From Rugosimonospora acidiphila (GTDB lineage Bacteria > Actinomycetota > Actinomycetes > Mycobacteriales > Micromonosporaceae), in contig NZ_BAABJQ010000002.1 in assembly GCF_039543385.1 (NCBI RefSeq), forward strand, positions 124,001 to 188,000: a DNA stretch of 64,000 bases. The letters run 5' to 3'. Shown here piece by piece: positions 8,952 to 16,200 of this stretch; within the stretch, counting starts at the first letter, position 1, and each line of letters starts with the position of its first letter. Made by a program: the position numbers and the translations under genes. Below the pieces are notes generated by a model. That model did no database searches, had not been told where the DNA came from, and saw nothing but the letters and a program-made list of their open reading frames with translations.

Positions 8952-9574
8952 TCCGCGTGCTGCTGGTCGACGACCAGCACCTCATCCGCGCGGGCCTACG
9001 CATGCTGTGCGACGCCCAGCCCGACATCGAGGTCGTCGGTGAGGCCGACAACGGCCGCGAAGCGGGTTCTCTGGCCGCTCGGCTACGCCCCGACCTCGTC
9101 GTCATGGACCTGCGCATGCCCGGCGTCGACGGGATCACCGCGACCAGCCGGATCCTCGCCGATCGCCCCGCCACCCGGGTCCTCGTGCTGACCACGTTCG
9201 GCGACGACGATCACCTCTATCCGGCCCTGACCGCCGGCGCCTGCGGGTTCCTGCTCAAGGACGCACCACCCGCCGATCTGCTGGACGGCATCCGCCGGGC
9301 CGCCGCGGGCGACAGCCCGTTCAGCCATGAGGTGCTGCAACGCCTGATCCAGCGCGCGGTGCACGCCCGCGCCGAGACCCCTCGGCAGGCCCAGGGACTG
9401 ACCGCGCGCGAACAGGACGTGCTGAACCTCGTGGCCGAGGGTCTGTCCAACGCGGAGATCGCCGAGCGGCTCCACATCGGCGTCACCACGGTCAAGACTC
9501 ATATCACGAGTTTGATGACCAAGACCGACAGCCCGAACCGGGTGCGCCTGGCCTTGTACGCCCGGGGCGCCTGA
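8948..9574 (+). CDS. NarL/LuxR-family response regulator
   Basis: 208-aa transcription factor paired with the preceding kinase. The receiver domain has the acidic pair in LLVDDQH (10-11), phospho-acceptor aspartate in VVMDLRMPG (about 54), threonine in VLTTFGDDD and lysine in LLKDAPP. A LuxR helix-turn-helix follows (LTAREQDVLNLVAEGLSNAE, then VTTVKTH, about 150-190). ATG at 8948 lies inside the kinase stop (ATGA). Target genes are not evident; the membrane protein upstream is a candidate by proximity only. Confidence 0.94.
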   Translation: MIRVLLVDDQHLIRAGLRMLCDAQPDIEVVGEADNGREAGSLAARLRPDLVVMDLRMPGVDGITATSRILADRPATRVLVLTTFGDDDHLYPALTAGACGFLLKDAPPADLLDGIRRAAAGDSPFSHEVLQRLIQRAVHARAETPRQAQGLTAREQDVLNLVAEGLSNAEIAERLHIGVTTVKTHITSLMTKTDSPNRVRLALYARGA

Positions 9575-9576
9575 CA

Positions 9577-9604
9577 GCCGAGGCATCTCGCGCCGATGCT
9601 CGGC
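9577..9604. terminator. Hairpin terminator of two-component operon
   Basis: GCCGAGGCATC (9577-9587) pairs with GATGCTCGGC (9595-9604), with one bulged G, immediately after the response regulator stop. Confidence 0.55.
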
Positions 9605-9612
9605 GGCATCGT

Positions 9613-9828
9613 TCATTTCGACCTGCTCTCCGATGCCTCCGGAGCTTCGAGGAGCGGTCCCAGAGTCAATCGCGGGCTCACGTGCCGCACGAAGCACTGC
9701 CGGTGTGCCGCCATCGTCTGACCAGCAGACCCGCCGTTGTGGACCTCGACGAACAAACCCTCCCCGGCTTCGGTAGGGTCCACCGACGCCCAGCAGTAGG
9801 CGCAGTTCCAACGGTCAGGGATACTCAC
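9613..9828 (-). CDS. Small hypothetical protein with CxxC
   Basis: 71-aa protein, GTG start. WNCAYCWASVDPTEAG near the N-terminus and AHRQCFVRHVSPR later give a CxxC...HxxC arrangement that could bind one zinc ion. No membrane segment. Codon use fits the genome, but length and missing ribosome site make it only probable. Function unknown. Confidence 0.5.
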   Translation of the reverse strand: MSIPDRWNCAYCWASVDPTEAGEGLFVEVHNGGSAGQTMAAHRQCFVRHVSPRLTLGPLLEAPEASESRSK

Positions 9829-9928
9829 GCACGCACCCTATGCCGTCCGCCCCGCAGCAAGATCAGGCACACCGGTCTCGGCAGTTCGCTACGTCCGGCA
9901 CGCGGCCCGTCGGTTCCCTGACACGGCA

Positions 9929-10276
9929 CTAGCTGGGCTGGAGTTTGCCGGCCAGGCGGGGCCATGGCACACCACCGACCGTGGTGCAGATGCCGTAGAC
10001 CCTGGCGTGGCTGGTCCAACCGTTGATCCGACCACGGTTGTTGCTGATCTGAACCCGCAAGCGATGATTGTCCACCGCCGAGACCAGGTGAAGATGGACG
10101 CTGCCCGCCACCCTAGCCAGCACGATGTCGCCGACCTCGACCGCAGTCGGGTCGACTGGGACAACAGTTACCAGTTGCCGACTACGGATCAGCGGCACCA
10201 TTGACGAGCCGGTCGGGCGGAAGCTGACGGTGACGCCCGCGGCAACCCGGGCCGCGATCGCGTCCAGCGCTCCCAT
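9929..10276 (-). CDS. Small S24/S26-type peptidase-like protein
   Basis: 115-aa protein. PTGSSMVPLI near residue 22 is the serine motif of the LexA/signal-peptidase clan, and VEVGDIVLARV follows as in that fold. The position usually held by the catalytic lysine reads VHLHLV, so a histidine is present, as in ER/SipW-type signal peptidases. The only lysine is four residues from the C-terminus. No N-terminal DNA-binding domain or membrane anchor is present, so neither a LexA repressor nor a standard signal peptidase is likely. The later ISNNRGRINGW segment looks like a family signature. Substrate unknown. Confidence 0.72.
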   Translation of the reverse strand: MGALDAIAARVAAGVTVSFRPTGSSMVPLIRSRQLVTVVPVDPTAVEVGDIVLARVAGSVHLHLVSAVDNHRLRVQISNNRGRINGWTSHARVYGICTTVGGVPWPRLAGKLQPS

Positions 10277-10398
10277 GGCCGACAGCGTGCTCGCTCACAC
10301 CACGCCGGGCAACCCAGTTTCTTCCCGTCCCGGAGGCGAGCGGACAGCAGCAAAAGCGTGCACCAAATTGTGCCTCGGCCGAGGGCTACCGAGGTCTG

Positions 10399-11163
10399 AT
10401 GCTCACGCACCACCCGCCAGCCTTGTTGCCACTGACTTGCAATAAGGTGGTGGCACGCAATGAAGCCAAGCAAGGGTGGACGACCGTGTTGCTTGAAGAA
10501 ATCGGGACCGGGCCCCATGGCGATCTGGCCAGCTTAGTGAGCGCATGGGTACGTGGTTGGGTCATCTCCCGAGCCACGCCTCCACCCACTAGGGTGCCCG
10601 GCGGATGGCGTGTCGACGTGGGACTGCACGCTCACCGCCTGCGGTACGTGCTGCACGATCCCGACGAGCAGACCCTTGCTTGGCTCGGCCGGCACCAGAA
10701 CGCACCTGGAACCTGGATCAAGATCGCAGGAAATCCGAACCACTTGCGTGCTGCTCTCCCGGCCGAGTGGAGGCTTGCGGACACCGGCTACCTCATGACG
10801 ACGACGTACCGGGCCGCTTCCGACGCAACTCCTCCGTCGCCGTACACCGCCCGGCTTGAGACCTCCGGCGATGTTGTCACTGCTATCATTCTCGACCCTG
10901 AGGGGCAGGTTGCCGCGTCCGGCAGGTTCACGACCGCCGACGCGCTCGGGATCGTCGACCAGGTCGAAACCGCACCTGCACACCGGCGCCGCGGACTGGG
11001 CAGCGTCGTCATGCGCGCGCTCGCGCTGCACGCCCTTCGAGTCGGCGCGGACACCGGTGTCCTGGTCGCTACTGACGAGGGTCACCGCCTTTATCGAGCT
11101 CTCGGGTGGAAAGTACGCACACCCATCGCGGCCGCGTACATGCCAGAGCCCAGAAGTGCCTGA
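10399..11163 (+). CDS. GNAT-family N-acetyltransferase
   Basis: 254-aa acetyltransferase. The C-terminal GNAT core has IVDQVETAPAHRRRGLGSVV (about residues 180-205), including the acetyl-CoA pyrophosphate loop RRRGLG, then HRLYRALGWKV, the usual last strand. The N-terminal 100 residues (WRVDVGLHAHRLRYVLHDPD) form a separate domain seen in some two-domain GNATs. The start is uncertain: ATG 10399 gives the longest form, but GTG codons at 10447 and 10450 are equally plausible. Substrate unknown. Confidence 0.8.
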   Translation: MLTHHPPALLPLTCNKVVARNEAKQGWTTVLLEEIGTGPHGDLASLVSAWVRGWVISRATPPPTRVPGGWRVDVGLHAHRLRYVLHDPDEQTLAWLGRHQNAPGTWIKIAGNPNHLRAALPAEWRLADTGYLMTTTYRAASDATPPSPYTARLETSGDVVTAIILDPEGQVAASGRFTTADALGIVDQVETAPAHRRRGLGSVVMRALALHALRVGADTGVLVATDEGHRLYRALGWKVRTPIAAAYMPEPRSA

Positions 11164-11306
11164 TCTACGCACGTTCATCGGCAAATGTGCGAGTCTGGCC
11201 AAGCGGCCACGTCCCGTCCGGACCTCGCCGCTGGTCCTTGTCGCAGGCACTGGAGTGCTGGCAACGCATCACCCGCCAGTACCCCAGGCCGTTCGCACAT
11301 TTGGGC

Positions 11307-12392
11307 ATGGACGTCAACGCACTGGGGCTGATCCTGCTCGTACCACTCGGTGACCTGGTGGAGCGGCGGCGGCTTGCCGTGTCGCTCTACGCGGCGACCG
11401 CGGTGTTCCTGCTGGTGTCGGCCACCGCAGCCAACGGCATGGTGCTCTTGGTCAGTACGGCCCTGACCGCACTGACCTCGGTGGGAGCGCAGGTCGTGGT
11501 GCCGTTCGCGGTGACGCTGGCGGCCCCGGCCGAACGTGGCCGGGTGATCGGCACGGTGATGACCGGGCTGCTGGTCGGTGCGTTGCTGGCGCGCACCGCG
11601 TCCGGACTGCTCTCGGGGCTGGGCGGCTGGCGGACGGTGTACTGGGTGAACGCGGTCCTGATGACACTGATGGCCGTGCTGCTGCGCGTCTTCCTGCCCC
11701 GGCTCGGCGGCGACGGCGGACGCCTGTCTTACCCAGGTCTGCTGCGCTCGACGGTTGCGATGTTCCGGTACGAGCCGCTGCTGCGGTCGCGGGCGGGTAT
11801 CGCCGCCTTGAGCATGGCTTCGTTCAACGTGTTGTGGACGGCGCTGACCTTCCTGCTGGTGCGGTCGCCGTACGGCTGGTCGGCGTCCGCCATCGGCCTG
11901 TTCGGCCTGGTCGGCGCCGCGGGGGCGCTGACCGCCTCGGTGGCGGGGCGGCTGGCCGACCGCGGCCACGTGCAGATCGTGACCGGCGCCGGGACGGTCC
12001 TGCTGGTGGCGTCGTGGCTGGCGATCGCCAACGGGGGGCGCTCGCTGGGCTGGCTGCTCGTCGGCGTGGTGGTGCTGGACTTGGCGCACAAGGCGGTGCT
12101 CAACAGCAACCAGAACGTCATCTACGCGCTCCGGCCTGAGGCCCGCAACCGGATCAACTCCGCCTTCACGACCTCCTATTTCCTCGGTGGCGCGGTGGGC
12201 TCCGCGCTGACTTCGGTGGTTCGGGTGCACGGCGGCTGGACTGGCGTGTGTGTCTTGGGCGCCGTCTTCGCCGCCGGGACCGTCGCTGTCTGGGCTGTGG
12301 AGCGCGTCAACGTCAACCGGGCGGCGGGGATGCCACCGAAGAGCCCGGTTCAACCCGGCCATGACCCGGCACCGGCCGCCTCAACCAAATGA
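11307..12392 (+). CDS. MFS transporter lacking its N-terminal helix (probable pseudogene)
   Basis: 361-aa DHA1-like transporter. From ALGLILLVPLGDLVERRRL onward it matches the usual course of this family (helix 2, basic loop, VLLVSTALTALTSVGAQV, GGWRTVYWVNA, ASFNVLWTALTFLL, ending ERVNVNR). In relatives about 60 residues, including helix 1, precede this point, yet upstream DNA (11164-11306) encodes nothing similar in any frame. The ATG at 11307 has no ribosome site. The gene therefore looks 5'-truncated by a rearrangement. It leads into a small ORF and an NmrA-like gene on the same strand, so it was probably the first gene of that operon. Confidence 0.65.
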   Translation: MDVNALGLILLVPLGDLVERRRLAVSLYAATAVFLLVSATAANGMVLLVSTALTALTSVGAQVVVPFAVTLAAPAERGRVIGTVMTGLLVGALLARTASGLLSGLGGWRTVYWVNAVLMTLMAVLLRVFLPRLGGDGGRLSYPGLLRSTVAMFRYEPLLRSRAGIAALSMASFNVLWTALTFLLVRSPYGWSASAIGLFGLVGAAGALTASVAGRLADRGHVQIVTGAGTVLLVASWLAIANGGRSLGWLLVGVVVLDLAHKAVLNSNQNVIYALRPEARNRINSAFTTSYFLGGAVGSALTSVVRVHGGWTGVCVLGAVFAAGTVAVWAVERVNVNRAAGMPPKSPVQPGHDPAPAASTK

Positions 12393-12409
12393 CTCAAGGA
12401 GCTGAAGCC

Positions 12410-12532
12410 ATGCGTATGACCGAGTTCGGAGCGGCGCGAGACGTGGGGAGCCGTGTGGTAGCCCGCGGCCACGAGGTCCCCGCCGAGGGAGACGCCCCGA
12501 CCCGTATCCCCGCTACCGCCAAGGAAGAATGA
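12410..12532 (+). CDS. 40-residue peptide, likely eroded NAD(P)-binding protein
   Basis: This short ORF has one of the better ribosome sites in the region (CAAGGAG, seven bases before the ATG), and its stop overlaps the next gene's start (ATGA). MRMTEFGAARDVGSRVVARG resembles the Rossmann start of NmrA-like proteins (typically ITVFGATGNVGSRVV..ARGHEV) with glycine-motif residues lost and an internal deletion, after which it ends. It may now serve only to couple translation of the downstream gene. Confidence 0.5.
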   Translation: MRMTEFGAARDVGSRVVARGHEVPAEGDAPTRIPATAKEE

Positions 12533-13419
12533 GCGTGTCACGTACCGTGCTGATCACCGGAGCCACCGGAACCGTGTCCACCGCACTGATGAATGCGCTG
12601 GAAGGAGCCGATGTGGATCTTCGTGCTCTCGTCCGCGAGGAGTCCAAGGCGGACGGCCCGCGCAAGCGGAACGCCGAGGTCGTCGTCGGCGACCTAGCTG
12701 ACGCTCGGTCGTTGCCGCCCGCCTTCGAGGGTGTCCAGGACGTATGGCTACTCACCCCGAACGGCCCGCGTGCCCCGGAGCACAACATGAACGCCGTGTG
12801 GGCCGCACGCCAAGCCGGTGTGGAGCGCATCGTGCGCTTGTCCGTCGTCGGCGCGGCACACGACGCGCCGAACCGCAGCGGCAGGCTGCACGCGCTGTCC
12901 GACCGGGAGACCGAACGGTGCGGGATGCTCTGGACGATCCTGCGTCCACTCTGGTTCATGCAGAACCTGCTGAACGAGGCAGGCGACATCTCCGCCACCG
13001 GTACATTCTCGCTGAACATGGCCTCAGCCCGGATCGGTATGATCGACGTACGCGACATCGCCGAGTGCGCTGCGCGCGTACTCCTCGACGACCCCGATCG
13101 CCATCATGGCCAGACGTACACCCTCACCGGCCCGCGTTCGCGGACGTTTGCCGAGGTCGCCGACCAATTGAGTCTCGCCCTCGGCAGGCCCATCACGCAC
13201 CTGCCGGTCAGCGACGACGCCAAGCGCAAGACACTGGTCGGCTACGGCGTTCCGAAATGGATCGTCGATATGATCGAGGAGTATGCGCAGGCGTATGCCT
13301 CCGGCTGGGGCGACTTCGTCACCGATACGGTCGCCGACCTTCTCGGCCATCCCCCGCGCGACATCGCTGACTTCGTCCGCGACCACGCCGCAGCGTTCAC
13401 CTCGGCCGATGACACCTGA
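12529..13419 (+). CDS. NmrA-like NAD(P)-binding reductase
   Basis: 296-aa atypical short-chain dehydrogenase of the NmrA/TMR group. N-terminal TVLITGATGTVSTALMNAL is the dinucleotide-binding loop (GATGTVS). WLLTPNGPRAPEHNMNAV and RIVRLSVVGAAHDAP follow as in azoreductase/triphenylmethane-reductase relatives, and ARIGMIDVRDIAECAARVL is the typical conserved aspartate strand. The active-site YxxxK of classical SDRs is absent, as in NmrA proteins. It could be a redox sensor or a quinone/dye reductase. Translationally coupled to the 40-residue peptide. Confidence 0.87.
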   Translation: MSVSRTVLITGATGTVSTALMNALEGADVDLRALVREESKADGPRKRNAEVVVGDLADARSLPPAFEGVQDVWLLTPNGPRAPEHNMNAVWAARQAGVERIVRLSVVGAAHDAPNRSGRLHALSDRETERCGMLWTILRPLWFMQNLLNEAGDISATGTFSLNMASARIGMIDVRDIAECAARVLLDDPDRHHGQTYTLTGPRSRTFAEVADQLSLALGRPITHLPVSDDAKRKTLVGYGVPKWIVDMIEEYAQAYASGWGDFVTDTVADLLGHPPRDIADFVRDHAAAFTSADDT

Positions 13420-13567
13420 ACCCGTGACCCGCTGGTCCGCCGCGAGACTTCTGCGCCTCGGCGACGATGCCCTTTGCCTCGGTCCGCGCGACTTGCGGCA
13501 TGAGCGTGCACCCGCCGAGATCGCGTGGTGTCTACGGTTATCAGCTGTCCGCTATGGTTGGCAGTTG

Positions 13568-14278
13568 ATGACTACGGGTTACGTGTGGGCCGCCGATGCC
13601 GCGCCGGTGGCCGGCGACCGGGTACGAACGGCCGGACCACCGTGGACGGTTGTGTGGGCGACCGTCGCGATGATGCCGGTGGCCGGCTGGCCGGGCCGCC
13701 TGTTGTCGGTGAACGTCATTGAGCCGGCAGCCGATAAGGACCAGCCTCGCGCCGGCGCCCGATACCTGCGGGCAACCGACGTCGAAGTTCTCGGTGAATT
13801 GCCGGTGGCGCCGGTCTTCGGGCAGCATGGGGACGCCGTGGTCGAGGTGTTGACGGTGGCTCACCAGCTCACGGTGGACGAGGCCGCCGTCCTGGCCGGT
13901 GCCCACAGCCCGGACGCCGACACCGCGTTGGACCGGACCTGGGAACGCTGGTTGGCGACGCAGCCGAAGGGCGCTGTATACGCCGGTCGCGGGCACTGGG
14001 GTGTCCTCGCGATCCCTGGCGCTGGCGCGGCATACTCGCCGGTCGGCCACGGGCTGACGCTGGTGTCGTCGCTCGTGTTCAAGGCGGCCGGACCGGCGGC
14101 GTACACGGTGCCGGACGATCGTGACGAGGACGGTCGCGATTGGGTGCTCGATCAACCCTGGTGCACGGCCCGTGACGCGCTGACCTCGGCCGCGATGGGC
14201 CTCGGTGCCCCAGAGTTCGCATCCGATGATGTGGCCGCGCTCACCGCCGGTTGGCGCACGTTGCGAACAGGGACATGA
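13568..14278 (+). CDS. Hypothetical protein
   Basis: 236-aa soluble protein, beginning MTTGYVWAADAAPVAGDRVR. Codon choice is strongly genome-typical over the full length. No signal peptide, membrane helix or catalytic motif is recognised. The sequence alternates hydrophobic strands with loops and ends LTAGWRTLRTGT. A longer form from ATG 13409 overlaps the NmrA stop, but its extra N-terminus is less protein-like. There is no clear ribosome site at 13568, so leaderless translation is possible. Confidence 0.62.
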   Translation: MTTGYVWAADAAPVAGDRVRTAGPPWTVVWATVAMMPVAGWPGRLLSVNVIEPAADKDQPRAGARYLRATDVEVLGELPVAPVFGQHGDAVVEVLTVAHQLTVDEAAVLAGAHSPDADTALDRTWERWLATQPKGAVYAGRGHWGVLAIPGAGAAYSPVGHGLTLVSSLVFKAAGPAAYTVPDDRDEDGRDWVLDQPWCTARDALTSAAMGLGAPEFASDDVAALTAGWRTLRTGT

Positions 14279-14607
14279 CCCGAGCCGTCCGCGCAGAGCT
14301 GTTGCACCGCGTCGCGGTAGCGCCGATCGCCGACGAGCTCGGGAACAGTTTTGCCGCGATCGTCGCGCCGTCCGGGCACTCGTACGGTGAGGAAGTCGCT
14401 CAGCCGGTATAAGGCGTCCTCACCAACGATGGGGTCGTATCGATCGGTGAGCGCGTCGGCCAGGTCCCGCAGGCCCCCCGGGTCGATGAGGAACTTGGTC
14501 TCCATGGGAATCCGATGGATCAGCGGATGTTCGCCGATGATGTCGGCGATCCGTGACGTTCCCGAACGACCCGTACCCGCGACGAAGATCGGTGAGGGGG
14601 AAGGCAT
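14152..14607 (-). pseudogene. Sulfotransferase N-terminal fragment
   Basis: The first 105 or so codons read as a sulfotransferase N-terminus: PIFVAGTGRSGTSRIADIIG is the PAPS-binding 5'-phosphosulfate loop (GxGRSGTS), followed by HPLIHRIPMETKFLID. After about 14286 the frame becomes antisense to the converging hypothetical gene and no longer resembles a protein of the family. Full-length relatives are about 250-400 residues, and the second PAPS motif is missing. I read this as a 3'-truncated remnant. Confidence 0.65.
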
Positions 14608-14720
14608 GGCGAGCAGTCAAGCTCTCGGACCGACGGCTGTGCAAGCCATTTATCCTTGTCAACCGGTGCTGCGGGTCAGACGCCCACCCGTCACGCTCGG
14701 TGCCTGCCGGACGGCAACCT

Positions 14721-15338
14721 TCATGGACGCGGGGCGCCGTCCCAGGTCCAGGAGGTTTGCGCGGGTAGGCCGGGAAGGTCCGCACGTCCGGTGGCCCACA
14801 GAAGTGTCGGCCACGGTTCGCCGTCCGTTGGCGCGGACGGGAACAACCGGCGCAGCGCTCCGGTACAGAGATCGGCGGGCGGGGACCACGTCAGGTCCAA
14901 TCCGACGGCCACGTCATGCGTATGAACGAGCACCTCGACGACTCCCATCGCGGCAAACCCGGAGGGGTCGGAAGGGCCGTACGCGTGAAATGACAGCCGG
15001 TCCGGTGGCACGGCGTCTACCACCGCCGCCAGCATCGTCGCGCAGGTCTCGAAGACCTGCAGCAGCCCGGACGGCCCTTCGGCCGGGTCCACGAAGACGG
15101 TCAGGCACGGCCCACCCGGACGGCGTCGGTGCCAGCCGAAGGGCACATGGGTGCTCGTGGACGGATTCGCGGGACCGAGCTGCGCGGCGTACACGAAGAG
15201 ATCGTCACTCATGTGCTCGACCGTCTCCCAGCAACTCCATTCCAGGCCGCCGGCCAGTTTCTGCCAGTCGAGATGGGTGGCTGCCGCAAGGGTTTCACGG
15301 GCAAGCTCGGCGGTCCGTGTCACGTCATCGGCGATCAT
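14721..15338 (-). CDS. Maleylpyruvate-isomerase/DinB-like mycothiol enzyme
   Basis: 205-aa protein of the mycothiol-dependent maleylpyruvate isomerase (DinB fold) family. It starts MIADDVTRTAELARETLAAA, with WSCWETVEHMSDDLFVYAAQL holding the conserved helix and its histidine, and later GFAAMGVVEVLVHTHDVAVG, where the H-THD segment matches the metal-binding site of the fold. Such proteins transfer or isomerise thiol adducts using mycothiol, which fits an actinobacterial host. Substrate is unknown. The flanking genes are remnants, so context does not help. Confidence 0.82.
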   Translation of the reverse strand: MIADDVTRTAELARETLAAATHLDWQKLAGGLEWSCWETVEHMSDDLFVYAAQLGPANPSTSTHVPFGWHRRRPGGPCLTVFVDPAEGPSGLLQVFETCATMLAAVVDAVPPDRLSFHAYGPSDPSGFAAMGVVEVLVHTHDVAVGLDLTWSPPADLCTGALRRLFPSAPTDGEPWPTLLWATGRADLPGLPAQTSWTWDGAPRP

Positions 15339-15352
15339 CCATCAATAGGGGA

Positions 15353-15793
15353 TCATCGCGGCCCCTGACGCAACCCAATTTCCGTACCGTTGGCGAAGTG
15401 CCGGGGCGAATCAGACTCCCTCGGTCGGCGGTGCTGGAGACAGGCACGGACGAATTCGCCGATCACCGGGTTGTTGTCATCGCCGAGGGCCCAGGCCACC
15501 CCGACCTGGCTGGGGCTGACACCCGTGACGGGCCGGTAGGTGACCCCGGGACGTTGGTAGAAGCGGGCGGTGGCCTCCGGGGTGAGGCTGACACCATAAC
15601 CGCTGGCGATGGCCGTCAGCCACTCATCCGGATTGTGCGTGACGGCACCGATGCGGACCTCATGACCGTCTCGTTCGTCCGTGGACAGCCAGTAGTCACG
15701 CCACCAGCCGGACTCCGGCGGAGTGGCGATGAAGGGCTCGTCCCATAACCGCTGGAAGGGGATCTCGGTGAGTTCGGCGAGTGGGTGAGAGCC
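15353..15793 (-). pseudogene. LysR-type regulator, C-terminal fragment
   Basis: An uninterrupted minus-strand frame of about 147 codons with no start. HPLAELTEIPFQRLWDEPFI followed by WLTAIASGYGVSLTP and GVSPSQVGVAWALG is the end of a LysR substrate-binding domain, closing with EFVRACLQHRR. The helix-turn-helix and first half are gone. At about 15795 it joins, out of frame, to a transposase N-terminus. Confidence 0.75.
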
Positions 15794-15972
15794 GGGTTCT
15801 TACGCGGCAGATCGCTGAGCAGCCCCCGCACGTACTTACCCGCCTGCACCAACGGCTCCCACCGGGCGAAATGCGCACCCAACAGGCCCATCAACTCGGC
15901 GAGCTTCCCCGCGGCCCGCCCGGCCTCTACCATGGCCGCACCGGCCACCTCGTGATATTCGTTTGTCGACAC
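15794..15972 (-). pseudogene. IS701-like transposase N-terminal remnant
   Basis: From a GTG at 15972 about 59 codons encode AELMGLLGAHFARWEPLVQA and GKYVRGLLSDLPRKN, the hallmark N-terminus of IS701-family transposases (xxRFxRxEPR...LLSDLPRKN). The frame leaves the family right after RKN, where relatives continue GWTxAE. No DDE catalytic region or terminal inverted repeat remains. This is probably the scar of an insertion that destroyed the adjacent LysR gene. Confidence 0.65.
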
Positions 15973-16200
15973 AACATCGGACGCTCACGCGGTGGCCGCC
16001 CTCTTGCTGCACACCCTGTCCGACAAGACGCAACTGACCAAAGATCAGGTCACGAAGTACGGCTGCCCCACTATGCCCGCCTTTTCCGGCTCCAGGCGGA
16101 CGGATACCAATTGCTCGCGTCCAGCCAGTGAACGTCGCGACCGTGGCGCGCGAACGTACGGAGTTATGTGACACGCACAGGGATATACGGAAGGGCACAT

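Noticed and set aside
14351..15748. Plus-strand open frame of 465 codons over the sulfotransferase/isomerase region
   Set aside because: Overlaps a well-supported minus-strand gene and recognisable remnants; its product is Arg/Ser-rich without family resemblance.
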